A stretch of DNA of 17,245 nucleotides from contig JBGQAM010000034.1 of assembly GCA_041494275.1 (NCBI GenBank), forward strand, positions 1 to 17,245, in the 5' to 3' direction. Below are positions 6,117 to 12,951 of this stretch, one piece after another. The notes beneath the pieces were generated by a model, which was not told the DNA's origin, made no database searches, and saw only the letters and a program-made list of their open reading frames with translations. The position numbers and the translations under genes were made by a program. Every line of letters starts with the position of its first letter. Within the stretch, counting starts at the first letter, position 1. This DNA comes from COMBO-56-21 sp041494275 (GTDB lineage: Archaea; Thermoplasmatota; Thermoplasmata; UBA10834).

Positions 6117-7679
6117 ATGCCAAAGAAGAAAGGACTGCCCAGACTCAGAGTCAAGGCTAGGATTGCCTCCAAGGTCATGGAGAAAGACCTGCTCGCGAAA
6201 GCAAAGATGCTCATGGACGACCCCCAGATCATCCTGCCCGAATGTGCGGAGGAATGTGGATCCTGCCCGTTCAGGAAGACCAGATCGCGCATGGAGAAGA
6301 TATCTAGGTTCAAAGACAACCCTGACAAACTCGCGAAACTAGCCAAGGGCGGAGACAAGCTCGCGCGGGCGTACGCGGCCACCATAGCGCTCGCGCATGA
6401 GAACAAGACCCCCTATCTCGCAACTGCAACTTACCCTGCAGGAACTATCACATATGCGCTTAGAGGGAAGACCCCGCGCGAGAAGCTGATCGGCGTTCAG
6501 AACTTCGATTCTCCGAAGTGGCGAGTGCTAAGCGTTCTTGACCTTGTCAACAAAAAGGGCCTTCACTTCTACTCCTACGGAGACGATTTCGTTTGCACCG
6601 GAAGATTCTCGAGACCTCCCCAGGAATACGTGAAGCTCGCGGCGGAGTCCATCGGAGCCGGCAAATTGGAGGGAGATACCTACGTATGTCCTCATAGTCC
6701 AGCCTCGACAGACCACATGGAGTTCGATTGGGTCAGTGCCGGAAGAAAGATCCTCATATGCGACCAGTGCACTGCAAGAATCAAGAACACTCTGTCAAAA
6801 CTAGCAGAGGGCTTGGCTGTTCCCAACGTTCTCAGCGAGTTCGAGATATCCATCGTCAGGCCGCTGGAGACCGTTTCAGGAAATGGTGATTGTGGCGGCT
6901 TGCTCAACAAGCCAATCAACAAGGAACTGCTGGACAAGTACTCCGCTGGACAGATGAGCAACAAGGAACTGATCGAGCAGCATATGGAGACGGTCCACGA
7001 GTCGCTTGCGGACATGAAGAAGAAAGTCTACGTCAAAGGAGACAGATGCTACGGCGATGATGTGAGCGCCTTCGTGAATGAGATGTCGTCTGACGAAGTG
7101 GAGAAGAACGCGATTGCCGGAGTCCTGGCCAGAGTTGAACATCCCGTCGTCGTGGACTCAGGCGATTCCGTCAACAGACTCCTTTCGGAATACTGGCCGC
7201 TCTACGGGAAGGATGCACTCAAGGCAGTCGTATCCGAGGATCTTGCCGAGAGGTTCTACAAGGACGACGAAGAATCGAAGAGGTCCCCTCTCAAGGTCAT
7301 CCGAGAGGCTCTAAGGATTGCTGGACATGATGCAGTCGTGTCCCAGATCCCGAAATACTCCACGATGTCCATCTATGGGATCTTCGCGGACAAGGTCGCA
7401 AGGGCGTTCAAGACAGGCGGCCAACAGTCAGCAATTGCATTCCTGGACGCGGAGAAATCAAATGACCATCGAATACGCTCCATGACGCACGCTTTCTACC
7501 TTGCCTTAGGAGTCACCAGCAAGTCGTGGAAGTTCACTGAGGAGGAGAGAGAATACGGCAAACATCTCCAGTCGTTCGCCAAGGAGCTGCTGGAAAGCTC
7601 GGAGACTGATGATCATCACGACGCGTTCACTGCGTTCCTGCGAGAGGCCGGGAGTCCAGAGGATGTCAAGCGGGTTTGA
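6117..7679 (+). CDS. Unrecognised 520-residue protein with CxxxCxxC and CxxC motifs
   Basis: I do not recognise this family. The 520-residue product is soluble, with a lysine/arginine-rich first 20 residues. It has two cysteine clusters: C43-x3-C47-x2-C50 (CAEECGSCPF) and C191 with C215-x2-C218 (CPHSP, then ICDQC). Isolated cysteines are at 160, 259 and 311. The pattern suggests one or two zinc or iron-sulfur sites. The second half (about 270-520) is mostly predicted helical and acidic, including repeated ELLDKY/ELIEQH-like segments, and contains no cysteine beyond 311. Base composition and codon use match the neighbours, so recent transfer is unlikely. An AT-rich patch (AAAAACTATTACC, 6075-6087) may be its promoter. 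Its last 14 bases overlap the 3' end of the convergent taw2. The start at 6117 is the first ATG. Confidence 0.85.
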   Translation: MPKKKGLPRLRVKARIASKVMEKDLLAKAKMLMDDPQIILPECAEECGSCPFRKTRSRMEKISRFKDNPDKLAKLAKGGDKLARAYAATIALAHENKTPYLATATYPAGTITYALRGKTPREKLIGVQNFDSPKWRVLSVLDLVNKKGLHFYSYGDDFVCTGRFSRPPQEYVKLAAESIGAGKLEGDTYVCPHSPASTDHMEFDWVSAGRKILICDQCTARIKNTLSKLAEGLAVPNVLSEFEISIVRPLETVSGNGDCGGLLNKPINKELLDKYSAGQMSNKELIEQHMETVHESLADMKKKVYVKGDRCYGDDVSAFVNEMSSDEVEKNAIAGVLARVEHPVVVDSGDSVNRLLSEYWPLYGKDALKAVVSEDLAERFYKDDEESKRSPLKVIREALRIAGHDAVVSQIPKYSTMSIYGIFADKVARAFKTGGQQSAIAFLDAEKSNDHRIRSMTHAFYLALGVTSKSWKFTEEEREYGKHLQSFAKELLESSETDDHHDAFTAFLREAGSPEDVKRV

Positions 7680-8706
7680 GGATCTTCGCATCCACGACCA
7701 CGTGTGTAACCCCCGGCGCGTAGGACTTGATCTCCTTCATCCTGACGATCTCCATCCTGCCACCCTTGACGCTCTTTCGGATCCGGTCCAATGGTCGATC
7801 TGGGAGAAGCTCGTTCGGACAGGTTTCGTGGTAATGGATGATCCCTCCGCTCTTCAGCAGACGGACCGCAGCAGGAAGATGCTCGTGCGTTGTCTTGACA
7901 TAGCCCATGATGATTCTGTCGGCGATGCCTTCTCCGGCCAAATCCCTGTTATCACCGAGCACGGGTCTGACGATCCTTGACACCTGGTTCAGGGCTGTGT
8001 TCTCCTCAAGGTATCGGAAGGCGACAGGGTTGAGCTCGCAAGCAATGATCTTCGATGGCCTCTGGTAGACGGCTAGAGGAATAGAGAAGTAGCCTATGCC
8101 AGCGAACATGTCCACGATGGTCTCCCCGTCGCACTTCAGGTCGGCCATCCTGAGACGTTCCTCAATATTCCCGGAAGAGAACATGATTTTCGCGGCGTCG
8201 AACTTGTATCTTATTCCGTTCTCGAGATGCGTCGCCACGGTATCTCTCCCGAGGAGAGTCCTGATGACGGGCTCCCTGTATTCTCCTTTGATCCCGCCCA
8301 CATCTCGCAGAACAGCTTTCAGATTGAGCGCCAAAGCATATGCTTCTGCAATCTCGCACTCATATTCATCTAATCTCGAATCCAAACGGAGCACGGCGAC
8401 ATCACCGAAGAGCTCCCATTTGCTAGGAAGAAGGTGCTTGAGTTCTTCGGGAACGCAGGCGACCTTCCGGATGGCGTCGATGGGATCTTCCCTGTGCTTC
8501 CTCTCAGGGAAGGGCCTCTCGACCAGTTCGGCATTGTGTTTCTTCAGCAGGTTCTCATCCGGCTCCGATTTCACAGGGATGACGACGTAGTCATTCTCAT
8601 CGATGATCGCATGGGTCTTGTCCAGGAACCTCCCTGAGGTAATGACCTTGCGAAGCGCCTCGGCGTCGGACCTGGCTACTTTCACACCAAGCACGATTCG
8701 TGGCAT
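7666..8706 (-). CDS. taw2: tRNA(Phe) 4-demethylwyosine aminocarboxypropyltransferase (Taw2, Trm5/TYW2 family)
   Basis: A 346-residue class I SAM-dependent enzyme of the Trm5/TYW2 family. The N-terminal domain ends near residue 90 and is followed by a linker domain with DVGGIKGEYREP (135-146). The SAM site is VDMFAGIGYFSIPLA (198-212) and an acidic residue is in IACELNP (221-227). Two features favour Taw2 over the Trm5 guanine-37 methyltransferase: GIGYF rather than GVGPF, and DRIIMGYVKTTHEHL (263-277) in place of the Trm5 pattern with Asn-Leu-Pro. Taw2 transfers the aminocarboxypropyl group of SAM to 4-demethylwyosine at position 37 of tRNA-Phe. ATG at 8706 is used. A TATA-like box only 16 bases upstream hints that GTG at 8694 could be the true start. 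Confidence 0.85.
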   Translation of the reverse strand: MPRIVLGVKVARSDAEALRKVITSGRFLDKTHAIIDENDYVVIPVKSEPDENLLKKHNAELVERPFPERKHREDPIDAIRKVACVPEELKHLLPSKWELFGDVAVLRLDSRLDEYECEIAEAYALALNLKAVLRDVGGIKGEYREPVIRTLLGRDTVATHLENGIRYKFDAAKIMFSSGNIEERLRMADLKCDGETIVDMFAGIGYFSIPLAVYQRPSKIIACELNPVAFRYLEENTALNQVSRIVRPVLGDNRDLAGEGIADRIIMGYVKTTHEHLPAAVRLLKSGGIIHYHETCPNELLPDRPLDRIRKSVKGGRMEIVRMKEIKSYAPGVTHVVVDAKILKPA

Positions 8707-8718
8707 TGTCCACAGTGA

Positions 8719-8726
8719 CTATAAAC
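8719..8726 (-). promoter_or_regulatory. TATA-like box of taw2
   Basis: GTTTATAG on the minus strand lies 16 bases from the annotated ATG and about 28 from the in-frame GTG at 8694. That is unusually close for the ATG. Confidence 0.45.
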
Positions 8727-8760
8727 ACTTCCTGAGCAGGAAGCATCGGACCACCGAAAG

Positions 8761-8768
8761 TGATATAG
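8761..8768 (+). promoter_or_regulatory. TATA-like box of the secreted-protein gene
   Basis: TGATATAG lies about 29 bases before ATG at 8793. It is divergent from the taw2 box across 34 bases. Confidence 0.45.
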
Positions 8769-8792
8769 TCGGTATTGGACTTCGGAGCACCG

Positions 8793-9623
8793 ATGAAGTA
8801 TACCCTGGCAACGGTGTCAATTATCCTTTCGCTGGTGCTCCTATCATCGTATCCTGCCGCTGCGGACATTCCAAATCCAGGGACGCCGAGATATGCGAAC
8901 AACTTCTTCAACGATTTTCAGACTCCGACTGTTGCACCAGGTCAGACGGTCAATTTCTCCTTCAACCTCACGAACCCGTACGACAGCTCAAGTGCCGGCA
9001 CGCAGAATGTGACACTCGTCAACGTGACACTTGTCATCGGAATATACATGTATGCGACGCAGGAGAAAGCAGAAGCTGTGATGGGTTCGTTTCCACATCC
9101 CCCCCTGATTCATGGAACCACTACCGAATGGAAAGAGAACATACCTGATATCTGGCCAGGCAATACAACGAGGATCGAACTCCCCATATTCACATTCAAG
9201 AAGACCCCTCACGGATCATACTTCTCGCAGAGCACGTATTTCGTCAGGTTCAGCCTCACGTTCAATTTCCCAGATAACTCGACCGACGTTGTCCTCAAAT
9301 CAAGGGGATGCTTCACAGAGAACGAATGGAACACAATCGTTTCGTTCGAGGGAAACCAGAGCATCGTGAACACGACCTATCTGAATTCCCTAGGCGTGGA
9401 TGGAATCCTGCCAGACTCCTCGTTCGGAATCAAGATCCCGATTCCTCGCTGGCCTCTTGGTGTGATTGTCGCTGGATGCGTCGGGCTATCGTTCATGGCG
9501 CTCTACTATTTCGTCCTAGACAACCCTGGGAAGTATCCCAGGCTAGAGAAACGATTCTATTATCTGCGGGGAAAACTGCGCGAGACGTGGGGCAAGCTTG
9601 AGTACAGTAGACGAAAGCGATGA
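8793..9623 (+). CDS. Secreted, membrane-anchored protein of unknown function with many N-glycosylation sequons
   Basis: A 276-residue protein. The first 24 residues form a signal peptide (MKYTLATV, hydrophobic ILSLVLLSS, then YPAAAD). A beta-rich exterior domain (about 25-215) carries eight N-x-S/T sequons, at 54, 58, 72, 77, 124, 162, 188 and 193. One membrane helix follows (221-242, WPLGVIVAGCVGLSFMALYYFV), then a basic cytoplasmic tail ending YSRRKR. The layout suggests a surface protein held by its C-terminus, glycosylated if the host has the pathway. A frame-open TTG lies at 8775, but ATG at 8793 is preferred because the signal peptide starts there and GGAG lies 6 bases before it. No family is recognised. 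The last 81 bases overlap the opposing reductase gene. Confidence 0.85.
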   Translation: MKYTLATVSIILSLVLLSSYPAAADIPNPGTPRYANNFFNDFQTPTVAPGQTVNFSFNLTNPYDSSSAGTQNVTLVNVTLVIGIYMYATQEKAEAVMGSFPHPPLIHGTTTEWKENIPDIWPGNTTRIELPIFTFKKTPHGSYFSQSTYFVRFSLTFNFPDNSTDVVLKSRGCFTENEWNTIVSFEGNQSIVNTTYLNSLGVDGILPDSSFGIKIPIPRWPLGVIVAGCVGLSFMALYYFVLDNPGKYPRLEKRFYYLRGKLRETWGKLEYSRRKR

Positions 9624-10724
9624 TGGATAGTCGATATCCCCTCTCTGCTCCAGCAGCCTTCGAACGCCTGGCTCGGAGAATATCCGAAGCGCTTTGTCAA
9701 TCTTCTTGTCCGTCAATGCAAGGAAAACCTTCCTAATCCTGAATGCCCGGGAGAGTTCCTTCCCGAACTCCTCCTTCCAGAGCCGGTCGTAGGACCCTAG
9801 GCTAGATGTCCTGTGGGATTCGAAGTACTCGGAGACCGATTCAGCGCACAGCTCGGCTCCTCGGACTCCCGTGTAGACGCCTCCGCCAGACAGGGGTTTT
9901 GCGTGACAGGCAGCATCACCTACGAGCAGGATGCGGCCTGAGACCGCAGACCTTCCCGGACCGATGGGGATCTTCCCTGAAGTCGTCGAAACCCGCATAG
10001 CATGCTTGAACTGCGGTCTGGTCAAGAGCTTCTTCAGGTAAACCGCCGGGAGATCCGCAGCATCCCAAGTGCACAGGCCGACTCGCACGAGGTCGCCCGC
10101 GGGAATCGCCCATGCGAAGAAGCCAGGAGCCACATCCCTGCCTAGGAACAGCTCGACGAACTCCGGGTCGATGTCGACCCCCTTGAGGTCCACTTGGATA
10201 CCAGTCAACATATGCTTTGGAGCGGCAAGATGCGAGGACTTTCGGCAGATGGATTTGTAGCCATCTGCTCCAATAACTGCTCTGGAGATGATCTCTTCGG
10301 AGTGATGTTCGGTCCTGACATCGGCATGCACCTCAGAGCCAGTGTCACGGATGTTACGAGCGCTGCTGCCAAGCATCGGGACAGCTCCAGCGTCGACTGC
10401 CTTGTGGAACATCACCCTGTCAAAATGAGCCCTGTCGAGTACGTAGGCTCGAATGTTCCTCGCCTCGAGCGTGAGCGTGAAACCCAGCGGAGAGTGCAAC
10501 TTCGCGCCCCTGACCTCCCCGAGCACGCTCTCGCGGGCGAACATTGGCACTCCCCTCTGCGTGACCAGGCCAGCACACTGGAGCGGTTCACCCGGAGTTC
10601 TATGCTCTTCGAGAATGGTGACATCGTGATCCCTCGCCAACAGTCTGGCGGCTGTCGAACCCGCGGGTCCGCCTCCGACAACGAGCACATCCGTCCGCAC
10701 GACCGTCGGAGAGCGTTTGGGCAT
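9543..10724 (-). CDS. Geranylgeranyl reductase family FAD-dependent oxidoreductase
   Basis: A 393-residue flavoprotein. The dinucleotide-binding motif VLVVGGGPAGSTAARLLA is at 13-30. The family motif around EPLQCAGLV (46-54) contains the cysteine found in archaeal reductases. The second FAD contact RILLVGDAACHAKPLSGGGVYTG (264-286) is also clear. Such enzymes saturate the geranylgeranyl chains of archaeal membrane lipids, or in some paralogues act on other isoprenoids. Archaea often have several copies, so the exact substrate cannot be set here. Length is within the family range. The start ATG at 10724 is the first in frame. A directly repeated TTGTGAG lies about 27 bases upstream. The 3' end overlaps the convergent secreted-protein gene. 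Confidence 0.9.
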   Translation of the reverse strand: MPKRSPTVVRTDVLVVGGGPAGSTAARLLARDHDVTILEEHRTPGEPLQCAGLVTQRGVPMFARESVLGEVRGAKLHSPLGFTLTLEARNIRAYVLDRAHFDRVMFHKAVDAGAVPMLGSSARNIRDTGSEVHADVRTEHHSEEIISRAVIGADGYKSICRKSSHLAAPKHMLTGIQVDLKGVDIDPEFVELFLGRDVAPGFFAWAIPAGDLVRVGLCTWDAADLPAVYLKKLLTRPQFKHAMRVSTTSGKIPIGPGRSAVSGRILLVGDAACHAKPLSGGGVYTGVRGAELCAESVSEYFESHRTSSLGSYDRLWKEEFGKELSRAFRIRKVFLALTDKKIDKALRIFSEPGVRRLLEQRGDIDYPSSLSSTVLKLAPRLAQFSPQIIESFL

Positions 10725-10750
10725 ATTTCAGCCTTGTCAGGAGAGCCCCT

Positions 10751-10765
10751 CTCACAATCTCACAA
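10751..10765. promoter_or_regulatory. Direct repeat in the divergent region between the reductase and HEYVH genes
   Basis: Two copies of CTCACAA are separated by one base (TTGTGAG on the reductase strand), 27-41 bases upstream of the reductase ATG. This is a possible operator. The 8-base period is short of one helical turn and the repeat may be chance. Confidence 0.2.
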
Positions 10766-10781
10766 CTGTCTGGCGAATAGG

Positions 10782-10789
10782 CTATATCC
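10782..10789 (+). promoter_or_regulatory. TATA-like box of the HEYVH gene
   Basis: CTATATCC is centred 27 bases before GTG at 10812, as expected for a leaderless transcript. Its complement GGATATAG could also serve the divergent reductase gene about 60 bases away. Confidence 0.5.
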
Positions 10790-10811
10790 AACCAGTGCCT
10801 AGCTCAGCACC

Positions 10812-11324
10812 GTGAATCCAAATACGTCGTTTGAAGCGCGATTGGAGTCAGCCAAGGATCTGACGGACATATTCGAAGTAGTGAAATTGGCCGTGAGGAA
10901 GAGCACTGGAAAGGAGAGATCGGGTCTGATGCTTGGCCTGGCGAACCTGGGCGGAGGGTATCAGGGCTTTGTGGGCGCATTCTTCCCCGTGGCCACGAAC
11001 ATAATAGTCATGAATAGCCTCCCGCTCAAGAGAATCAAAGAGACCGATCCCGCCCTGTACAAACCGTATGTGTTCCACATCCTGCTCCACGAGTACGTTC
11101 ACACTCTGGGGATAATCGACGAATCCGCGACGAGGGCGAAGGTCTACGAGATAAGCTTGGCCACGTTCGGCAAGGAGCATCCGGTCACTCAGTTCGCAGC
11201 AGACCTTTCCAGGTTCGTCCCGAAGCTCGTGTACCCAGTCTATGGTTGGAAGCCACAGGAAGAATACCAGCTAGAACTGGTCAAGGGGTTCGACAAGTCC
11301 GCCACAAGCAGCTACATCGGCTGA
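10812..11324 (+). CDS. Small putative zinc metalloprotease-like protein with an HEYVH motif
   Basis: A 170-residue soluble protein that I cannot place in a named family. Residues 93-97 read HEYVH inside FHILLHEYVHTLG, matching the HExxH zinc site of gluzincin-type peptidases. Before it, ATNIIVMNSLPL (61-72) looks like the edge strand that precedes the active-site helix in compact metallopeptidases. Glu104, Glu113 and Glu122 are candidates for the third ligand. No signal peptide, membrane segment or propeptide is evident, so it is probably cytoplasmic. Archaeal minigluzincins have comparable small size, but the similarity is by motif only. The start is GTG at 10812, set by the TATA-like box 27 bases upstream. 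It ends 18 bases before the stop of the convergent transaldolase gene. Confidence 0.8.
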   Translation: MNPNTSFEARLESAKDLTDIFEVVKLAVRKSTGKERSGLMLGLANLGGGYQGFVGAFFPVATNIIVMNSLPLKRIKETDPALYKPYVFHILLHEYVHTLGIIDESATRAKVYEISLATFGKEHPVTQFAADLSRFVPKLVYPVYGWKPQEEYQLELVKGFDKSATSSYIG

Positions 11325-11342
11325 ACGACAAATCCTGCCTTG

Positions 11343-11993
11343 CTACTTCTTCTTGGGAACCTTCTCCCAGTCCTTGAGGAACTTCTGGATGCCCTCGTCC
11401 GTGAGGTTGTGTTTGAGCATCTTCTTCAAGACGTCGTACGGAATGGTTGCCACATGCGCGCCCGCGAGTGCGGCCTCCGTCACGTGAACGGGGTGCCTCA
11501 TGCTCGCGGCGATCACCTGGGTCTTGAATTCGTAGTTCCTGAAGATGGTGACAATGTCCCTGACGAGTGCCATTCCATCATGGCTGATATCGTCCAGCCG
11601 TCCGACGAACGGAGAGACATAGGTCGCTCCTGCTTTTGCGGCAAGGAGGGCTTGGTTCGGGGAGAATACGAGCGTGACATTCGTCTTGATGCCCTCCTTG
11701 GAGAGCACCTTGACGGCCTTCAGCCCCTCTGAAGTCATAGGGATCTTCACGATTATGTTCTTGTGTATCTTGGACAGCTGACGAGCTTCTTTGATCATTC
11801 CCTCGGCTTCCAAGGAGACCGCTTCAGCGCTGATCGGTCCGTCGACAATTTGACATATGTCTCTCACGCGGACCTCGAAATCACAACCTTCCTTCGCCAC
11901 CAGTGTCGGGTTGGTGGTTACGCCGTCCAGAATGCCCCAACTGTTGACTTCCTTGATCTGATCCAGGTTTGCAGTGTCTATGAATATCTTCAT
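11343..11993 (-). CDS. tal: Transaldolase, TalC type
   Basis: A 216-residue TIM-barrel enzyme of the small transaldolase/fructose-6-phosphate aldolase family. The opening MKIFIDTANLDQIKEVNSWG and GVTTNPTLVAKEG are characteristic. Lys83 in IVKIPMTSEGLKA is the Schiff-base lysine. Residue 129 is Phe in YVSPFVGRLDD; known transaldolases of this type have Phe there, whereas fructose-6-phosphate aldolase has Tyr, so transaldolase activity is favoured. It moves a dihydroxyacetone unit between sugar phosphates. The gene starts 13 bases after the transketolase C-half stop, with AGGTGG about 8 bases before its ATG. The three genes therefore form a non-oxidative pentose phosphate operon. Confidence 0.94.
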   Translation of the reverse strand: MKIFIDTANLDQIKEVNSWGILDGVTTNPTLVAKEGCDFEVRVRDICQIVDGPISAEAVSLEAEGMIKEARQLSKIHKNIIVKIPMTSEGLKAVKVLSKEGIKTNVTLVFSPNQALLAAKAGATYVSPFVGRLDDISHDGMALVRDIVTIFRNYEFKTQVIAASMRHPVHVTEAALAGAHVATIPYDVLKKMLKHNLTDEGIQKFLKDWEKVPKKK

Positions 11994-12006
11994 ATAGAGA
12001 CCACCT

Positions 12007-12951
12007 TCACTTCTTCCTCTTCAAGACATCGTGAGCCGCCTCAACGATGTTGTCGACAGTCAAGCCATACTTGTTCATCAGCTCGTCACACGCTCCTGAT
12101 TCGCCGAATACATCCGGGATTCCGACTCGCTTCATCGGGACATGGAAGTTCTCGACGAGCACCATCGCAACTGCGCTTCCCATGCCCATCATGACGGAGT
12201 GTTCCTCAGCGGTCACGACTCCGCCAGTCTCTCGCGCCGCTCTGACGATGGTCTTCTCGTCCAGGGGTTTGATGGTGTGCAAGTTGACGACTCTCGCGTC
12301 GACGCCGTGCTTCTGGAGCTCCTCCGCGGCCTCAAGGCATTTCGAGACCATGATCCCGCAGCCGATCAGCGTGACATCCTTCCCATCTCTCATCACGGGA
12401 GCCTTGTTTATGTCGAACGGGGTGGCAGCGTCGGTGATCGTCGGCACGTCTGACCTGCCTATCCTTACATAGACTGGCCCCTTGCTGTTCGCGATCGACT
12501 TGACCACCTTGTAAGTCTCAGGCGAATCCGCGGGCACGATGACATTCATGTTCGGGAGTACTCTCATGAGCGCGATGTCCTCGACGATCTGGTGCGACGC
12601 GCCGTCCCCGCCGACTGTTATTCCGGCGTGCGACAGAACGATCTTGATGTTGAGGTTCGGATAGGCGATCGACTGCCTTATCTGGTCGTAGCATCGTCCG
12701 GTCCCGAAAACGGCGAATGTCGAGACGAACACGGTCTTACCAGACACTGCGAGACCCGCGGCGGTGTCCATCATGTTCTGCTCGGCGATGCCGCAGTTGA
12801 AGAACCGCTCTGGGAACGCGGCTGCGAAATCAACAGTTCTCGTGGAGGTCGAGAGATCAGCATCCAGCACGACTATGTCCCCGCGCTCCTTTCCGAGCTC
12901 TACGAGCGCGCGCCCATACTGCTTCCTCTGGCTCTCTTCCTTCCACTTCAC
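12007..12951 (-). CDS. tkt: Transketolase, C-terminal subunit
   Basis: A 314-residue protein corresponding to the pyrimidine-binding and C-terminal domains of transketolase. Glu57 in NCGIAEQNM is the residue that activates thiamine diphosphate. FVSTFAVFGTGRCYDQIR and GDGASHQIVEDIALMRVLPNM are conserved. The third domain covers about residues 190-314 (GKDVTLIGCGIMVSKCLEAA). It must pair with the N-terminal half to work. Its GTG start overlaps the TGA of the upstream half in a GTGA tetranucleotide (12948-12951), so translation is likely coupled and the subunits made in equal amounts. Split transketolases are common in archaea. Confidence 0.95.
   Translation of the reverse strand: MKWKEESQRKQYGRALVELGKERGDIVVLDADLSTSTRTVDFAAAFPERFFNCGIAEQNMMDTAAGLAVSGKTVFVSTFAVFGTGRCYDQIRQSIAYPNLNIKIVLSHAGITVGGDGASHQIVEDIALMRVLPNMNVIVPADSPETYKVVKSIANSKGPVYVRIGRSDVPTITDAATPFDINKAPVMRDGKDVTLIGCGIMVSKCLEAAEELQKHGVDARVVNLHTIKPLDEKTIVRAARETGGVVTAEEHSVMMGMGSAVAMVLVENFHVPMKRVGIPDVFGESGACDELMNKYGLTVDNIVEAAHDVLKRKK

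Noticed and set aside
6243..6266. C-x3-C-x2-C in the 520-residue protein read as a radical-SAM cluster motif
   Set aside because: There is no aromatic residue before the last cysteine, no Gly-rich SAM segment after it and no barrel-like strand pattern. A structural metal site is more likely.
5599..6342. 247-residue plus-strand frame opposite DUF835
   Set aside because: It lies antisense to a well-supported gene and overlaps the start of the 520-residue gene, with an Arg/Ser-rich shadow-like composition.
10194..10802. 202-residue plus-strand frame opposite the reductase
   Set aside because: It is fully antisense to clear FAD motifs, has no ribosome-binding site and matches no family.
11343..11993. 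Fructose-6-phosphate aldolase instead of transaldolase
   Set aside because: Residue 129 is Phe in SPFVGR rather than the Tyr of the aldolase, and the gene adjoins transketolase.
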